A stretch of DNA of 64,000 bases from NCBI RefSeq assembly GCF_020179425.1, contig NZ_JAILYM010000004.1, positions 62,001 to 126,000 of the forward strand, in the 5' to 3' direction. The notes beneath the pieces were generated by a model. The model had not been told where the DNA came from, searched no databases, and worked only from the letters and a program-made list of their open reading frames with translations. Made by a program: the position numbers and the translations under genes. Source of the stretch: Novosphingobium percolationis. GTDB taxonomy: Bacteria; Pseudomonadota; Alphaproteobacteria; Sphingomonadales; Sphingomonadaceae. Below, piece by piece: positions 35,837 to 44,546 of the stretch (position 1 is its first letter; every line of letters starts with the position of its first letter).

Positions 35837-37102
35837 TTACCCAGCGCCCTTTACCCACCGGGCCGCGAAGAAGCCGTCGATCCCGCCCGCCCCGGCCAAC
35901 ATGCCGGGGTCGGAGCGGAACCACCCTTCCGCCGTCGGGGCGATGCCTTCGGGCAGTTCGTCGACGCGGATCGGATCGGGGCGCAGCGCGCGCACCCAGT
36001 CGGCCTGGCGCTCGCCCTCGGCGGGCTCCATCGCGCAGACCGCATAGACCAGCGTGCCGCCGGGCTTGAGCGCGCCGGCCGCACGTTCCAGCAGATTGCG
36101 CTGCAATTCCGCCAGTTCGCCAAAGGGCGGCTGGCGCAGCAACACATCGGGATGGCGACGGCAGGTGCCCGTGGCCGAGCACGGCGCATCGAGCAGCACC
36201 GCGTCGTATATCTCCTCGGGCCGCCACTGCATCGCATCGGCGGCGATCACTTCGGCCTCCAGCCCCACGCGCGTGAGATTGGCGGTCAGCCGCTCCAGCC
36301 GCCGCGCCGACTTGTCGAGCGCGGTGACCTTCCAGCCCGCCGCGGCCAGTTGCATGGTCTTGCCCCCCGGCGCGGCGCACAAATCAAGCACGCGGCGTCC
36401 TTCGCCCGCGCCCAGCAGCCGCGCGGGCACACTCGCGGCAAGGTCCTGCACCCACCACGCGCCTTCGCCGAACCCCGCCAGCGCCTCGACCGCGCCCGCG
36501 CGGGCCAGCCGCACGTGCCCGGGCATCAGCGACGAACCGCCCAGCCGCTCGGCCCATTCGGCGGTACGGCTCGCGTCCTTCAGCGTCAGGTCGAGCGGCG
36601 GCGGCACGGCCAGCCCCGCCGCGATGGCGTCCACCCGCCCCGGCCAGGCCGCGTCCCAGCGCGCCCGCACCGCGTCGGGCAGCGTCGGCGCGTCGGGCAG
36701 GCGCTGCCCGCTCTTGAGCAGGGCCGAGAACACGCCGTGCGCCAGCCGGCGCGGCCCGCCCATCAGCAGCGGCAGGCCCGTGGCAATCACCGCGTGCGGC
36801 GGCAATTCCAGCCGCAGCGCCTGCGCCAGCATGATCCGCAGCACGCTGCGCGCCTTGGCGTCGTCAGGCAGCACCTGCCGGGTTGCGCCATCGATCAGCG
36901 CGTCGAGATCGGCGAGCCAGCGCAAGGCCTCCTGCGCGATGGCGGTGGCGAGCGCGCGGTCGTCGCCGCGCTCGATCGCGCGCAGGATCGGCGGCGCGGC
37001 CTGGTCGAGCGGTTCGCCCCGGCGCAGCACGGCATCGAGCATCCGCAACGCCGCGCGCCGCGCGGGCACGCCGGGGGTTTCATCCTGAGAATGTGCGTTC
37101 AT
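35837..37102 (-). CDS. rsmB: 16S rRNA m5C967 methyltransferase family (RsmB)
   Basis: The product has 421 residues. An N-terminal NusB-like helical domain (about 1-140) precedes the SAM methyltransferase domain with LDLCAAPGGKTMQLA, LDAPCSATGTCRRHPDV and VYAVCAMEPAEGE, where the two cysteines of the m5C mechanism are present. It methylates 16S rRNA at C967 if specificity follows E. coli. It is divergent from the DUF1674 gene. Confidence 0.92.
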   Translation of the reverse strand: MNAHSQDETPGVPARRAALRMLDAVLRRGEPLDQAAPPILRAIERGDDRALATAIAQEALRWLADLDALIDGATRQVLPDDAKARSVLRIMLAQALRLELPPHAVIATGLPLLMGGPRRLAHGVFSALLKSGQRLPDAPTLPDAVRARWDAAWPGRVDAIAAGLAVPPPLDLTLKDASRTAEWAERLGGSSLMPGHVRLARAGAVEALAGFGEGAWWVQDLAASVPARLLGAGEGRRVLDLCAAPGGKTMQLAAAGWKVTALDKSARRLERLTANLTRVGLEAEVIAADAMQWRPEEIYDAVLLDAPCSATGTCRRHPDVLLRQPPFGELAELQRNLLERAAGALKPGGTLVYAVCAMEPAEGERQADWVRALRPDPIRVDELPEGIAPTAEGWFRSDPGMLAGAGGIDGFFAARWVKGAG

Positions 37103-37173
37103 CGTCCGCCTATCGGCGCACAGGACACAAATGGCAATTGCATCGCGCGCAGGGACGCCCCATCTCGCGATCC

Positions 37174-37350
37174 ATGGACAAGCCTATTCCCCGCGCCACG
37201 CAGCGCCCGGCGGCCTTCACCCGCCCCGCGCACTGGACCAACGCTCCGGCCCCCGCTCCGCAACCGATGCAGCGCGGCGAAGATCCCGATGGTCTCGATC
37301 CCACCCGCTTCGGCGATTGGGAGAAGAACGGGATCGCGATCGACTTCTGA
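37174..37350 (+). CDS. DUF1674 protein (SDHAF4-like)
   Basis: The product has 58 residues. Its end, DPTRFGDWEKNGIAIDF, is the conserved DUF1674 motif. The mitochondrial relative (SDHAF4/Sdh8) helps load the flavoprotein subunit of succinate dehydrogenase, so a role in complex II assembly is likely. The first 35 residues are proline-rich and poorly conserved. The ATG at 37174 is the start that leaves only the domain and its leader. Confidence 0.85.
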   Translation: MDKPIPRATQRPAAFTRPAHWTNAPAPAPQPMQRGEDPDGLDPTRFGDWEKNGIAIDF

Positions 37351-37365
37351 CGGCCTATGGGGGGA

Positions 37366-37797
37366 TCAGCCCTCGATCACCCCGCTCGCCGGGTGGTGCC
37401 GGTCGAGATGCTTGCGGATGATCTTCAGGTTGCGGCTGTTCGAACGGAACAGCAGGTCGAAGGCATCGCCCACCACCGGCACCGCGCCGATCGCGGCATC
37501 GAAGGCGACGTTCGCGCTCATCCGCCACAGCTTCCACTTCGGCAGGCCCAGGTTGCGCGCCTCCCACACCAGCCACGCGCCCATCGCGGCGGTCAGCATG
37601 TCGCCCAGCACCGGCACGAGGCCCGCCACCGCGTCTAGCCCGACCTTGCGACCCAGCCCCGGAATGGTGAAGGCGCGTTCCAGCACCTGCTCCATCGCCT
37701 CGATACGGGCGCGGACAGCGGCAGGATCACGCCCCAGCCCGGGCATCGCGGGGGCCATGCGGCGCGGGCGGACGGTCGATGTCGAAAAAGCGTTCAT
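37366..37797 (-). CDS. DUF4112 protein
   Basis: The product has 143 residues. The DUF4112 pattern is present: PGLGRKVGLDAVAGLVPVLG, a hydrophobic helix, NLGLPKWKLWRMSANV, and a second IGAVPVVGDAFDLLFRSN repeat. It is likely bound to the inner membrane through its two hydrophobic stretches. The function of the family is unknown. It starts five bases after the stop of the solute-binding protein gene. Confidence 0.85.
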   Translation of the reverse strand: MNAFSTSTVRPRRMAPAMPGLGRDPAAVRARIEAMEQVLERAFTIPGLGRKVGLDAVAGLVPVLGDMLTAAMGAWLVWEARNLGLPKWKLWRMSANVAFDAAIGAVPVVGDAFDLLFRSNSRNLKIIRKHLDRHHPASGVIEG

Positions 37798-37802
37798 GCT
37801 CC

Positions 37803-39302
37803 CTACTTGGGAAGCATGGCCAGCGGCGGCAAGGGATGCCAGCCCCACGGATTGAGCGCGAAGCCCGTCACGCCGCTGCGCACCAGCGACCAGCGCAAGG
37901 GCCGCGCGATGGGGATGAAGCCGTTGGCGGCGGTGATCTCCCCTTCGGCCTGCCCCAGCAACGCCGCGCGCTGGCGCGGGTCCACCGCCTGGCGCGCCTG
38001 CGCCAGCAGGTCGTCGCCCACGGGGCTGCACACCGCCTTCTGCACCGCGCAGGTCAGCTGGTTGAGGAACCAGGTCGCCCGGCCATAGCGCGCCACGCTG
38101 TCCACCAGCCGCAGCTCGGCGCGGGTGCCTTCGGGCACGCGGTTCAGGCCGACGCCGATAGCGGCGAAGTCTGCCGTCAGGTGCGCCAGCACCAGTTGCG
38201 AACCCGGGCCATCGGGCATGGCGATGCGCAGCACCGGCGGCGCGTTGCCCGCCGCCTTCCAGCGCGCGACGCGTTCGACGGCGCTGCTGCGCCGCGCCGG
38301 CAGGTCCAGCGCCGCCCAGCGTTCGCGCACCGCGCCGGTATCGTCTTCCACGTCGGCCGAAACGACCCGCGTGGTCGGCTCCCACCCGCCCACGTTGAAC
38401 GCTGCCAGCAGCGCCGGACGATCGATCGCCAGCGCCAGCGCCTCGCGGTTGAGCGCCTGGGAGAGGAAGCCGTCTCCGCGCTCGATCATCAGCCCGAACA
38501 GCCCGATCACCGGGTCGATCTGCACATTCCCGCGCGTCAGCCCGCCCACGCCCGCCAGCGGCAGCGAATCGATGCGCCCGCCCAGCACCGCGTCGACAAA
38601 ACCATCGTTGAAGCGCTCGACCGCGCGCGCTGCGCTCACCACTTCGAGGTGGATCGGACGGCTGCGCGCGGCAAAGCCTTCCTGCGGGGGCAGCCCGCGC
38701 TTGTCCGGCGGGATCAGCGCCAGCACCGCCGCGCGTGCACCGCCCACCCCGTTCGCTTCACCCTCGCGCTTCAGGCCCATCGGCCCGGCGCCGCGCTTGT
38801 CGTGGATCAGCCCCAGTTCCGGCTGCGCCAGCAGCGTCAGCAGGTCGGGCATCGGCGCGTCGAGATCGACCTCGATCACCCGGTCGGCCATCACCCGCAC
38901 ATCGTCGATCGGCGACAGGTCCAGCCCCAGCGCCGTGCCCGAAAGCGCCGCCAGCGTCTTGCGCAGGGCCGCCGCCGCGCTTTCGGCGCTGACCGGCGAT
39001 CCATCGGGCCAGGTCCCGTCGCGCAAGCGGAAGATGTAGCTTTGCCCGTCGTCGGTCACGATCCAGCGATCGGCCAGCGCGGGCACCACGCGGCCTTCGG
39101 CATCGAAGCCCACCAGCCCCTCGATCGTCGCCGCGCGCAGCACTTGCGCGGCCGGGGAAAGCCGCGCGCCCGATGTGCGGAAGGCATCGTCTTCGCCCAC
39201 CAGCGCCACCGGCAGCGGACCATGCTTGGCGCGCCCGCAGCTCGCCCCCAGCAGGACCAGCGGCAACAGAAATGCCAGAGCGGTGCGTGAACGACGGACC
39301 AT
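37803..39302 (-). CDS. Family 5 extracellular solute-binding lipoprotein, orphan
   Basis: The product has 499 residues. A signal peptide ends in the lipobox LLGASC, so it is a lipoprotein of the cell envelope. The rest follows the SBP_bac_5 family (ATIEGLVGFDAEGRVVPALADRW, DGTWPDGSPVSAESA, QALNREALALAIDR), which bind peptides, nickel or similar ligands for ABC importers. No permease or ATPase gene is nearby; the only partner is the DUF4112 gene. Confidence 0.85.
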   Translation of the reverse strand: MVRRSRTALAFLLPLVLLGASCGRAKHGPLPVALVGEDDAFRTSGARLSPAAQVLRAATIEGLVGFDAEGRVVPALADRWIVTDDGQSYIFRLRDGTWPDGSPVSAESAAAALRKTLAALSGTALGLDLSPIDDVRVMADRVIEVDLDAPMPDLLTLLAQPELGLIHDKRGAGPMGLKREGEANGVGGARAAVLALIPPDKRGLPPQEGFAARSRPIHLEVVSAARAVERFNDGFVDAVLGGRIDSLPLAGVGGLTRGNVQIDPVIGLFGLMIERGDGFLSQALNREALALAIDRPALLAAFNVGGWEPTTRVVSADVEDDTGAVRERWAALDLPARRSSAVERVARWKAAGNAPPVLRIAMPDGPGSQLVLAHLTADFAAIGVGLNRVPEGTRAELRLVDSVARYGRATWFLNQLTCAVQKAVCSPVGDDLLAQARQAVDPRQRAALLGQAEGEITAANGFIPIARPLRWSLVRSGVTGFALNPWGWHPLPPLAMLPK

Positions 39303-39362
39303 CGCCTGCCGTGCTAGCAGACCCAGGCGCGAAGGTCAGCGCAGAAGCGCCGGGAAAATCGC

Positions 39363-39719
39363 TTAGAGGCCCCCCGCATCCGACGCTTGCACCAGCGCGG
39401 GATCGATCGGCTGCGCAAAGGCGATGCCGAAGCGGTTGTCCTGTATCCAGGCGACCGTGCCGGCCACCCAGCCGATATGGCGCAGCGCGATTTCAAGCCC
39501 CGTGCCGGGGCCGACCTTGACGTTGCCTTCGGCCATGACGCCGCCCGCCGAAAGGTTGCGGATGCGCACGCGGTGTTCGCCGTCCGCGCGCAGGCCGTTC
39601 GGGTCGACAAGGCGCAGGTCCGCCATCAGGAACAGGTTGTCCCGCCCGCGCTGGCGATGTTCGATCTCGTCCATGGCCTGCTTTTCGCGTGCCGATACCG
39701 CCGGGATGCAAACGAACAT
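39363..39719 (-). CDS. PilZ-domain protein
   Basis: The product has 118 residues, or 103 from the ATG at 39674. The PilZ signature is RQRGRDN (RxxxR) and RNLSAGGVMAEG (NxSxxG), followed by the barrel strands (GWVAGTVAWIQDNRFGIAF). It is likely to bind c-di-GMP. There is no second domain. A bases-wide gap and the dksA terminator separate it from dksA. Confidence 0.82.
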   Translation of the reverse strand: MFVCIPAVSAREKQAMDEIEHRQRGRDNLFLMADLRLVDPNGLRADGEHRVRIRNLSAGGVMAEGNVKVGPGTGLEIALRHIGWVAGTVAWIQDNRFGIAFAQPIDPALVQASDAGGL

Positions 39720-39786
39720 GCCTAACGCGCAATTAACCCGCCCTACGTCCCGAACCGGGACAGAAACGGGCGCGCGCTGGGGCGGC

Positions 39787-39821
39787 AGCGACCGGGCGGA
39801 CCATAGCGCCGCCCGGTCGCT
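39787..39821 (-). terminator. Hairpin terminator after dksA
   Basis: A perfect 13-base stem (39787-39799 with 39809-39821) around a nine-base loop lies five bases past the dksA stop on the minus strand. No T tract follows, so it may act as a stabilising 3' hairpin. Confidence 0.65.
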
Positions 39822-39826
39822 ATGGA

Positions 39827-40285
39827 TCACATGTCGCGCGAAATCTTCTCGCGGCGCTCGTGCGCTTCCTGCGCTTCGACCGTCATCGTCGCGATCGGGC
39901 GGGCGATCAGGCGGCCGAGGCCGATCGGCTCGCCGGTCACTTCGCAAAAGCCGTATTCGCCTTCGTCGATGCGGCGCATGGCCGAATCGATCTTGGCGAT
40001 CAGCTTGCGCTGGCGATCGCGGGTGCGCAGCTCGATGCCCCAGTCGGTCTCGCTCGATGCGCGATCGTTGAGGTCGGGCTCGCGCAGCGGGCCATCCTGC
40101 AGCGCCGAAAGCGTGGTTTCCGAAGCCGAAAGGATCGACCTCTTCCATTCCAGCAGCAGCCGCCGGAAATAATCCTGCTGCTGCTCGGACATGTACTCTT
40201 CGTTGTCACTGGGAACATAGTCGCCCGGCATGGCCCGGCGGGCCTTTGCCAGAACGTCGATTTCATCACTCAAAACCCCAGCCAT
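39827..40285 (-). CDS. dksA: DksA-family RNA polymerase-binding factor, single-cysteine form
   Basis: The product has 152 residues, collinear with E. coli DksA. The coiled-coil tip D71/D74 (PDLNDRAS) is intact. Of the four zinc cysteines only C114 remains (YGFCEVTGEP); positions 117, 135 and 138 are Thr, Thr and Ala. DksA works with ppGpp to reset transcription under starvation. Forms without the zinc finger are known, and such proteins can act when zinc is scarce or under oxidation. Confidence 0.92.
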   Translation of the reverse strand: MAGVLSDEIDVLAKARRAMPGDYVPSDNEEYMSEQQQDYFRRLLLEWKRSILSASETTLSALQDGPLREPDLNDRASSETDWGIELRTRDRQRKLIAKIDSAMRRIDEGEYGFCEVTGEPIGLGRLIARPIATMTVEAQEAHERREKISRDM

Positions 40286-40606
40286 CCGGCCCTCCGCATG
40301 ACCCGACCGTACTGGTGCGGGCTGGAAAACGTCGACCCCACAGGCCCTTCAGCGCCGCATTGCGACGCGGCGCAAAGCTCTTGGTTTGGCGCGCCTATAG
40401 GGTCCGCTCCGTAACGCCACAAGTCCTTACTCACAGTGTCGAAAGTTGGATGAAGGAGAGCCGAACGAACATGGCGAATGGTCCGTAGCTGTCCCCTCCG
40501 CTCGACTTCTGCGGCTATCATTAACGCTTTGTTGACCAAACTTAGCGAGGTTTTCCCTAGGGCAGCGCCATTGGGGGACGTTGCCGGACAGGACTTGGAC
40601 CAGATC
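40286..40606. other. Intergenic region between dksA and the Sel1 gene
   Basis: These 321 bases separate two divergent genes and should hold both promoters. I see no tRNA, no clear hairpin and no credible gene; a GGAGAG stretch at 40456-40461 leads only to a five-codon frame. Confidence 0.5.
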
Positions 40607-40942
40607 ATGACGCCCATCGGCCTCGCCAGCATCACACCCGCCTCTACCGCCGCCATCCCGGCCGCCACCGATTCGCTCGTCGCCGTTTGCCTCGCTGCTG
40701 CGCAGATGGGCGATGCCAGCGCCTACTTCGACCTCGGCGTCGCCTTTTCCACCGGCAGCCACGACGTCGATTGCGACTTCGTCGAGGCGCACAAGTGGTT
40801 CAACCTCGCCGCCGTCGCGGGCCATGACGAAGCCGCGCAATGCCGCGCCGACGTGGCCGAGGACATGACCGCGCGCGAGATCGCCGAAGCCCAGCGCCGC
40901 GCCCGCGAATGGCTGCGCGCCGGAATGCGCCGCGCGGCCTGA
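40607..40942 (+). CDS. Sel1-repeat protein
   Basis: The product has 111 residues from the ATG at 40607. It carries one or two Sel1-like helical repeats (MGDASAYFDLGVAFSTG, then DFVEAHKWFNLAAVAGHDEA). Such repeats bind other proteins. An upstream stretch of the same frame lacks good starts. The gene ends three bases from the convergent cation transporter gene. Confidence 0.75.
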   Translation: MTPIGLASITPASTAAIPAATDSLVAVCLAAAQMGDASAYFDLGVAFSTGSHDVDCDFVEAHKWFNLAAVAGHDEAAQCRADVAEDMTAREIAEAQRRAREWLRAGMRRAA

Positions 40943-40945
40943 CCG

Positions 40946-41854
40946 TTACGCCACCGAGCTGTCGCGCGGGCGGACATAGACCCGCGCCACGATCGGAAAG
41001 CTCGCCGCCACCTCGCGCTCGATTGCCAGCACGATCCGTTCGACATCGCGCGCGGTGATCGCGTCCTCGAAATCGGCGCTGATGATCACCGTCACCATCG
41101 TCGGCGCGCTGTGCAGAGTCAGCACCTCGTGCACCCGCACCACGCCCGCGTGCGCCGCCGCCTTCGCGCGAATCGCCTCGACCATCACCGGGTCCGCGCT
41201 TTCGCCGATCAACAGGCCCTTGGCCTCGTGCAGCAGCACCACCGCCAGAACGCCCAGCACCAGCCCGATCAGCACCGAAGCCAGCCCGTCCCAGAACGGA
41301 TGGCCGGTGACGAGGCTCAGCGTCAGCCCCAGCGCAGCGACGATCAGGCCCACCAGCGCGCCCGAATTTTCGAGCAGCAGCACCAGCGTCGGTGCATCCT
41401 TGGTGTGGCGGATCTCCTGCCAGATCGTTCCGCGCCGCGTCTTGTTGAAGTCGGCCAGTGCCGCGATCGTCGACCAGCCCTCCAGCGCGAAGGCCACCGC
41501 CAGCACGGCATAGGCGAGCAGCGGGTTGGTCGCCGGCTCGGGATCGAGGATGTGCAGCACGCCCTCGTAGACCGAGACCCCCGCGCCCAGCGCGAACACC
41601 AGGATCGCGACGATGAACGACCAGAAGTACAGCTCGCGCCCATAGCCGAACGGATGCGTCGCATCGGCCGGCTGGACCGACCGCTTGCGGCCATAGAGCA
41701 GCAGCACCTGGTTGCTCGAATCGACAAGGGAGTGGACGCCTTCGGTCAGCATCGCCGACGAGCCCGTCACCGCCGCCGCCCCGAACTTGGCAATCGCGAT
41801 GCCCACGTTCGCGCCCAGCGCGATCAGGATCGTCCGCGTCGAACCGCCCGCCAT
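40946..41854 (-). CDS. Cation diffusion facilitator family transporter
   Basis: The product has 302 residues with about six membrane helices and a C-terminal cytoplasmic domain. The first metal site HSLVDSSNQ is typical, and HPFGYGRELYFWSF follows. The second site of ordinary zinc CDFs (HxxxD) is replaced by TLVLLLENSGALVG, as in the SLC30A9/ZnT9-like branch. It probably moves a divalent cation against protons, but the altered site makes the ion uncertain. Confidence 0.88.
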   Translation of the reverse strand: MAGGSTRTILIALGANVGIAIAKFGAAAVTGSSAMLTEGVHSLVDSSNQVLLLYGRKRSVQPADATHPFGYGRELYFWSFIVAILVFALGAGVSVYEGVLHILDPEPATNPLLAYAVLAVAFALEGWSTIAALADFNKTRRGTIWQEIRHTKDAPTLVLLLENSGALVGLIVAALGLTLSLVTGHPFWDGLASVLIGLVLGVLAVVLLHEAKGLLIGESADPVMVEAIRAKAAAHAGVVRVHEVLTLHSAPTMVTVIISADFEDAITARDVERIVLAIEREVAASFPIVARVYVRPRDSSVA

Positions 41855-41876
41855 GAATGTTCCCCAATGTTGCCGG

Positions 41877-42851
41877 TCAAAGCCAGCCGATCCTGCGGAA
41901 GCGCCAGAACAGCCCCCCGCAGATCGACAGGATGACCGCCCAGACCAGATAATAGCCGTAGTGCCACCTCAGCTCCGGGATGTACTCGAAATTCATGCCA
42001 TAGATCCCGGCAATCGCGGTCGGCACCGCCAGGATCGCCGCCCAGGCCGCCAGCTGGCGCGTCATCTCGCCCTGCCGGTGCTGTTCGAGCAGGCTCGCGG
42101 TCTCGACAATCGCGGCCAGCGTTTCCTTCAGGCCGCGCATCCGAGCCATCACCCGGCGCACGTGGTCGAGCACGTCGCGGAACCAGATCCTTGCCGAAGG
42201 GTCGACCATCGGCAGGTCGGCCTGCGCCAGCCGCTCGACCATTTCCTCCATCGGCCCAATCACCCGCTCGAACCGCCGCAACTGCCGGCGCAGGCGGAAG
42301 ATGCGGCGGATCACCGCCTGTTCGGGAAACGCGTCGATGGCCGATTCCTCCATGGCCTGCGCCACGTCCTCCAGCCGGTCCATGATCGGCATGTAGCCAT
42401 CGACGATGAAATCGAGCACCGCGTGCAGCACATAGTCCGCGCCCTCGGCCAGCCGCTCGGCATCGCTTTCCAGCCCGCGCCGCAGGTCGCGGTGCGCGCG
42501 GGTCGATCCGAACCGCACCGAGATCACGAAGTCCGCGCCCAGGAAGAACGCCGTCTGGCCATAGGCGATGGTCTCGCCATCCTCGGCCAGCGCGGCGGTG
42601 CGCGCCACCACGAACAGCTGTCGGCCATAGATGTCGACCTTGGGCAGCTGGCGCGGGTTGAGCGCATCCTCCACCGCCAGCGGGTGCAGCCCGTACTGCC
42701 GCCGCACCAGCTCCATCTCGGCGGCGTCAGGCTCGCACAGCCCCACCCAGTCGAAACTGCCCGGCGCCTCGCACGGGCGATGCACGCCGTCGATCTCCAG
42801 CGCGATGTCGTGGGCCTTCCCGGCGGTGTAGCGGTGCGCGGCAACAATCAT
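41877..42851 (-). CDS. corA: CorA-family magnesium transporter
   Basis: The product has 324 residues from the ATG at 42851. The large cytoplasmic N-terminal part (LVRRQYGLHPLAVEDALNPRQLPKV) and the two C-terminal helices with the YGMNFEYIPEL selectivity motif identify CorA. It conducts Mg2+, perhaps Co2+ or Ni2+, into the cell. It starts 103 bases from the divergent monooxygenase gene. Confidence 0.93.
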   Translation of the reverse strand: MIVAAHRYTAGKAHDIALEIDGVHRPCEAPGSFDWVGLCEPDAAEMELVRRQYGLHPLAVEDALNPRQLPKVDIYGRQLFVVARTAALAEDGETIAYGQTAFFLGADFVISVRFGSTRAHRDLRRGLESDAERLAEGADYVLHAVLDFIVDGYMPIMDRLEDVAQAMEESAIDAFPEQAVIRRIFRLRRQLRRFERVIGPMEEMVERLAQADLPMVDPSARIWFRDVLDHVRRVMARMRGLKETLAAIVETASLLEQHRQGEMTRQLAAWAAILAVPTAIAGIYGMNFEYIPELRWHYGYYLVWAVILSICGGLFWRFRRIGWL

Positions 42852-42954
42852 GCGTGCCCTGTCTGTCGCGGTCGTTGCCAAAACGCAATCGCCGCTGGCA
42901 ATTGCCGGCAAAGCGGCTAACATCGCTGTCAATAACAAAACGGGAGAACAGGCA

Positions 42955-44475
42955 ATGGGCGTCGAGATCAGGCTCGAAGGCGAACAACCGGACATCGACG
43001 TCGCGATCGTCGGCGCGGGCATTTCCGGCATCGGCATGGCCGCGCACATGCAGATGCTCTGCCCAGATCGCCGCTACGCCATCCTCGAACGCCGTGCCGC
43101 CATCGGCGGCACCTGGGACCTGTTCCGCTATCCGGGCGTGCGCTCGGACAGCGACATGCACACGCTGGGCTTTTCGTTCGAACCCTGGCGGCACGAAAAG
43201 TCGATCGCCGACGGCCCCTCGATTCTCGAATACCTCAACCGCATCGCCGACGAACGCCATATCCGCCCCAACATCCGCTTCGGCACGCGCGTCGTGTCCG
43301 CCGACTGGGACAGCGCCGCGGGGTTCTGGCGGATCGTGGCGGAGGACGACAACCATCGCCGCACCAGCCTCACCGCGCGCATGCTCTACCTCGGATCGGG
43401 CTACTACGACTACGACCAGCCCTACGAGGCCGAGATTCCCGGCAAGGCAGACTTCGCCGGGCAGATCGTCCACCCGCAGTTCTGGCCGAAGCACCTCGAC
43501 TATGCGGGCAAGCGCGTCGTGGTGATCGGCTCGGGCGCCACCGCCGTCACCGTCGTTCCCGCGATGGCCGACAAGGCCGCGCATGTCACCATGCTCCAGC
43601 GCACGCCGACCTGGTACGCCTCGCGCCCCGCGCGCGATGCCTTCGCCAACACGCTGCGCAAGTTCCTACCCGAACGGCTCGCCTATGCGATCACCCGGTT
43701 CAAGAACGTCCGTCTGCAGAACTTCTTCTACAACCGCGCGCGCACCCAGCCGGAAAAGGTGAAGGCGTTCCTCACCGAACGGCTCAAGGCCATGCTGGGC
43801 GACAAGTACGACGCCCGCGCCTTCACCCCGCCCTACAATCCGTGGGAACAGCGGCTCTGCCTCGTACCCGATGCCGACATGTTCGAAGCGATCAAGGCCG
43901 GCAAGGCCGATGTCGTCACCGACCGCATCGCCCGGATCGACGCCACCGGCATCCAGCTCGAATCGGGCCGCCATCTCGATGCCGACGTGATCGTCACCGC
44001 CACCGGCCTCAAACTCGCCATCGCCGGGAAAATCGCGCTGTCGAAGGATGGCGTGCCGATCGATCTGGCCGATCACTACTACTACAAGGCGGTGATGTTC
44101 TCGAACCTGCCCAACCTTGCGGCGGTGTTCGGCTATCTCAACGCCTCGTGGACACTGCGCGCCGATCTCAACGCCGAATATGTGTGCCGCCTGCTCAACC
44201 GCATGAAGGAGACCGGGCACGAAGTGGCAACCCCGGTGCTGTCCGATGCGGGGGCGCTCACCTTCGACGACGTGTTCGACTTCTCCTCGGGCTATCTCCA
44301 GCGCGGCAAGCACCTCCAGCCGCGCAGCGCCACCGACATGCGCTGGCGGCTCAGCCAGGACTACGTGCGTGACCGCAAGTTCATGAAGACCGATCCGATC
44401 GAGGACGGCGTGCTGCAACTGGCCCATCCGGACGAAGCCATGGTCACGGTTCCCACGCGCGAGGCAGCCGAATAG
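42955..44475 (+). CDS. Flavin-containing monooxygenase, Baeyer-Villiger-like
   Basis: The product has 506 residues. I chose the ATG at 42955, which has GGGAGA about eight bases upstream; the open frame begins earlier. The FAD motif is VGAGISGIGMAA, the fingerprint FAGQIVHPQFWP matches FxGxxxHxxxWP, and VVVIGSGATAVTVV is the NADPH motif. It oxygenates a ketone or heteroatom. It differs from the island enzyme at 26425 in lacking the long N-terminal extension. The substrate is unknown. Confidence 0.88.
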   Translation: MGVEIRLEGEQPDIDVAIVGAGISGIGMAAHMQMLCPDRRYAILERRAAIGGTWDLFRYPGVRSDSDMHTLGFSFEPWRHEKSIADGPSILEYLNRIADERHIRPNIRFGTRVVSADWDSAAGFWRIVAEDDNHRRTSLTARMLYLGSGYYDYDQPYEAEIPGKADFAGQIVHPQFWPKHLDYAGKRVVVIGSGATAVTVVPAMADKAAHVTMLQRTPTWYASRPARDAFANTLRKFLPERLAYAITRFKNVRLQNFFYNRARTQPEKVKAFLTERLKAMLGDKYDARAFTPPYNPWEQRLCLVPDADMFEAIKAGKADVVTDRIARIDATGIQLESGRHLDADVIVTATGLKLAIAGKIALSKDGVPIDLADHYYYKAVMFSNLPNLAAVFGYLNASWTLRADLNAEYVCRLLNRMKETGHEVATPVLSDAGALTFDDVFDFSSGYLQRGKHLQPRSATDMRWRLSQDYVRDRKFMKTDPIEDGVLQLAHPDEAMVTVPTREAAE

Positions 44476-44546
44476 CGCGACGTGCCCTCGCGCCTCCCTT
44501 CACACGCACTTGCCAGAGGCGGGCTTTGCGGTAACGGTAATTGCCG

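Noticed and set aside
37779..39290. 503-codon frame antisense to the solute-binding protein
   Set aside because: The lipobox and family 5 motifs are on the minus strand. The plus-strand product is His/Gln/Arg-rich with no pattern.
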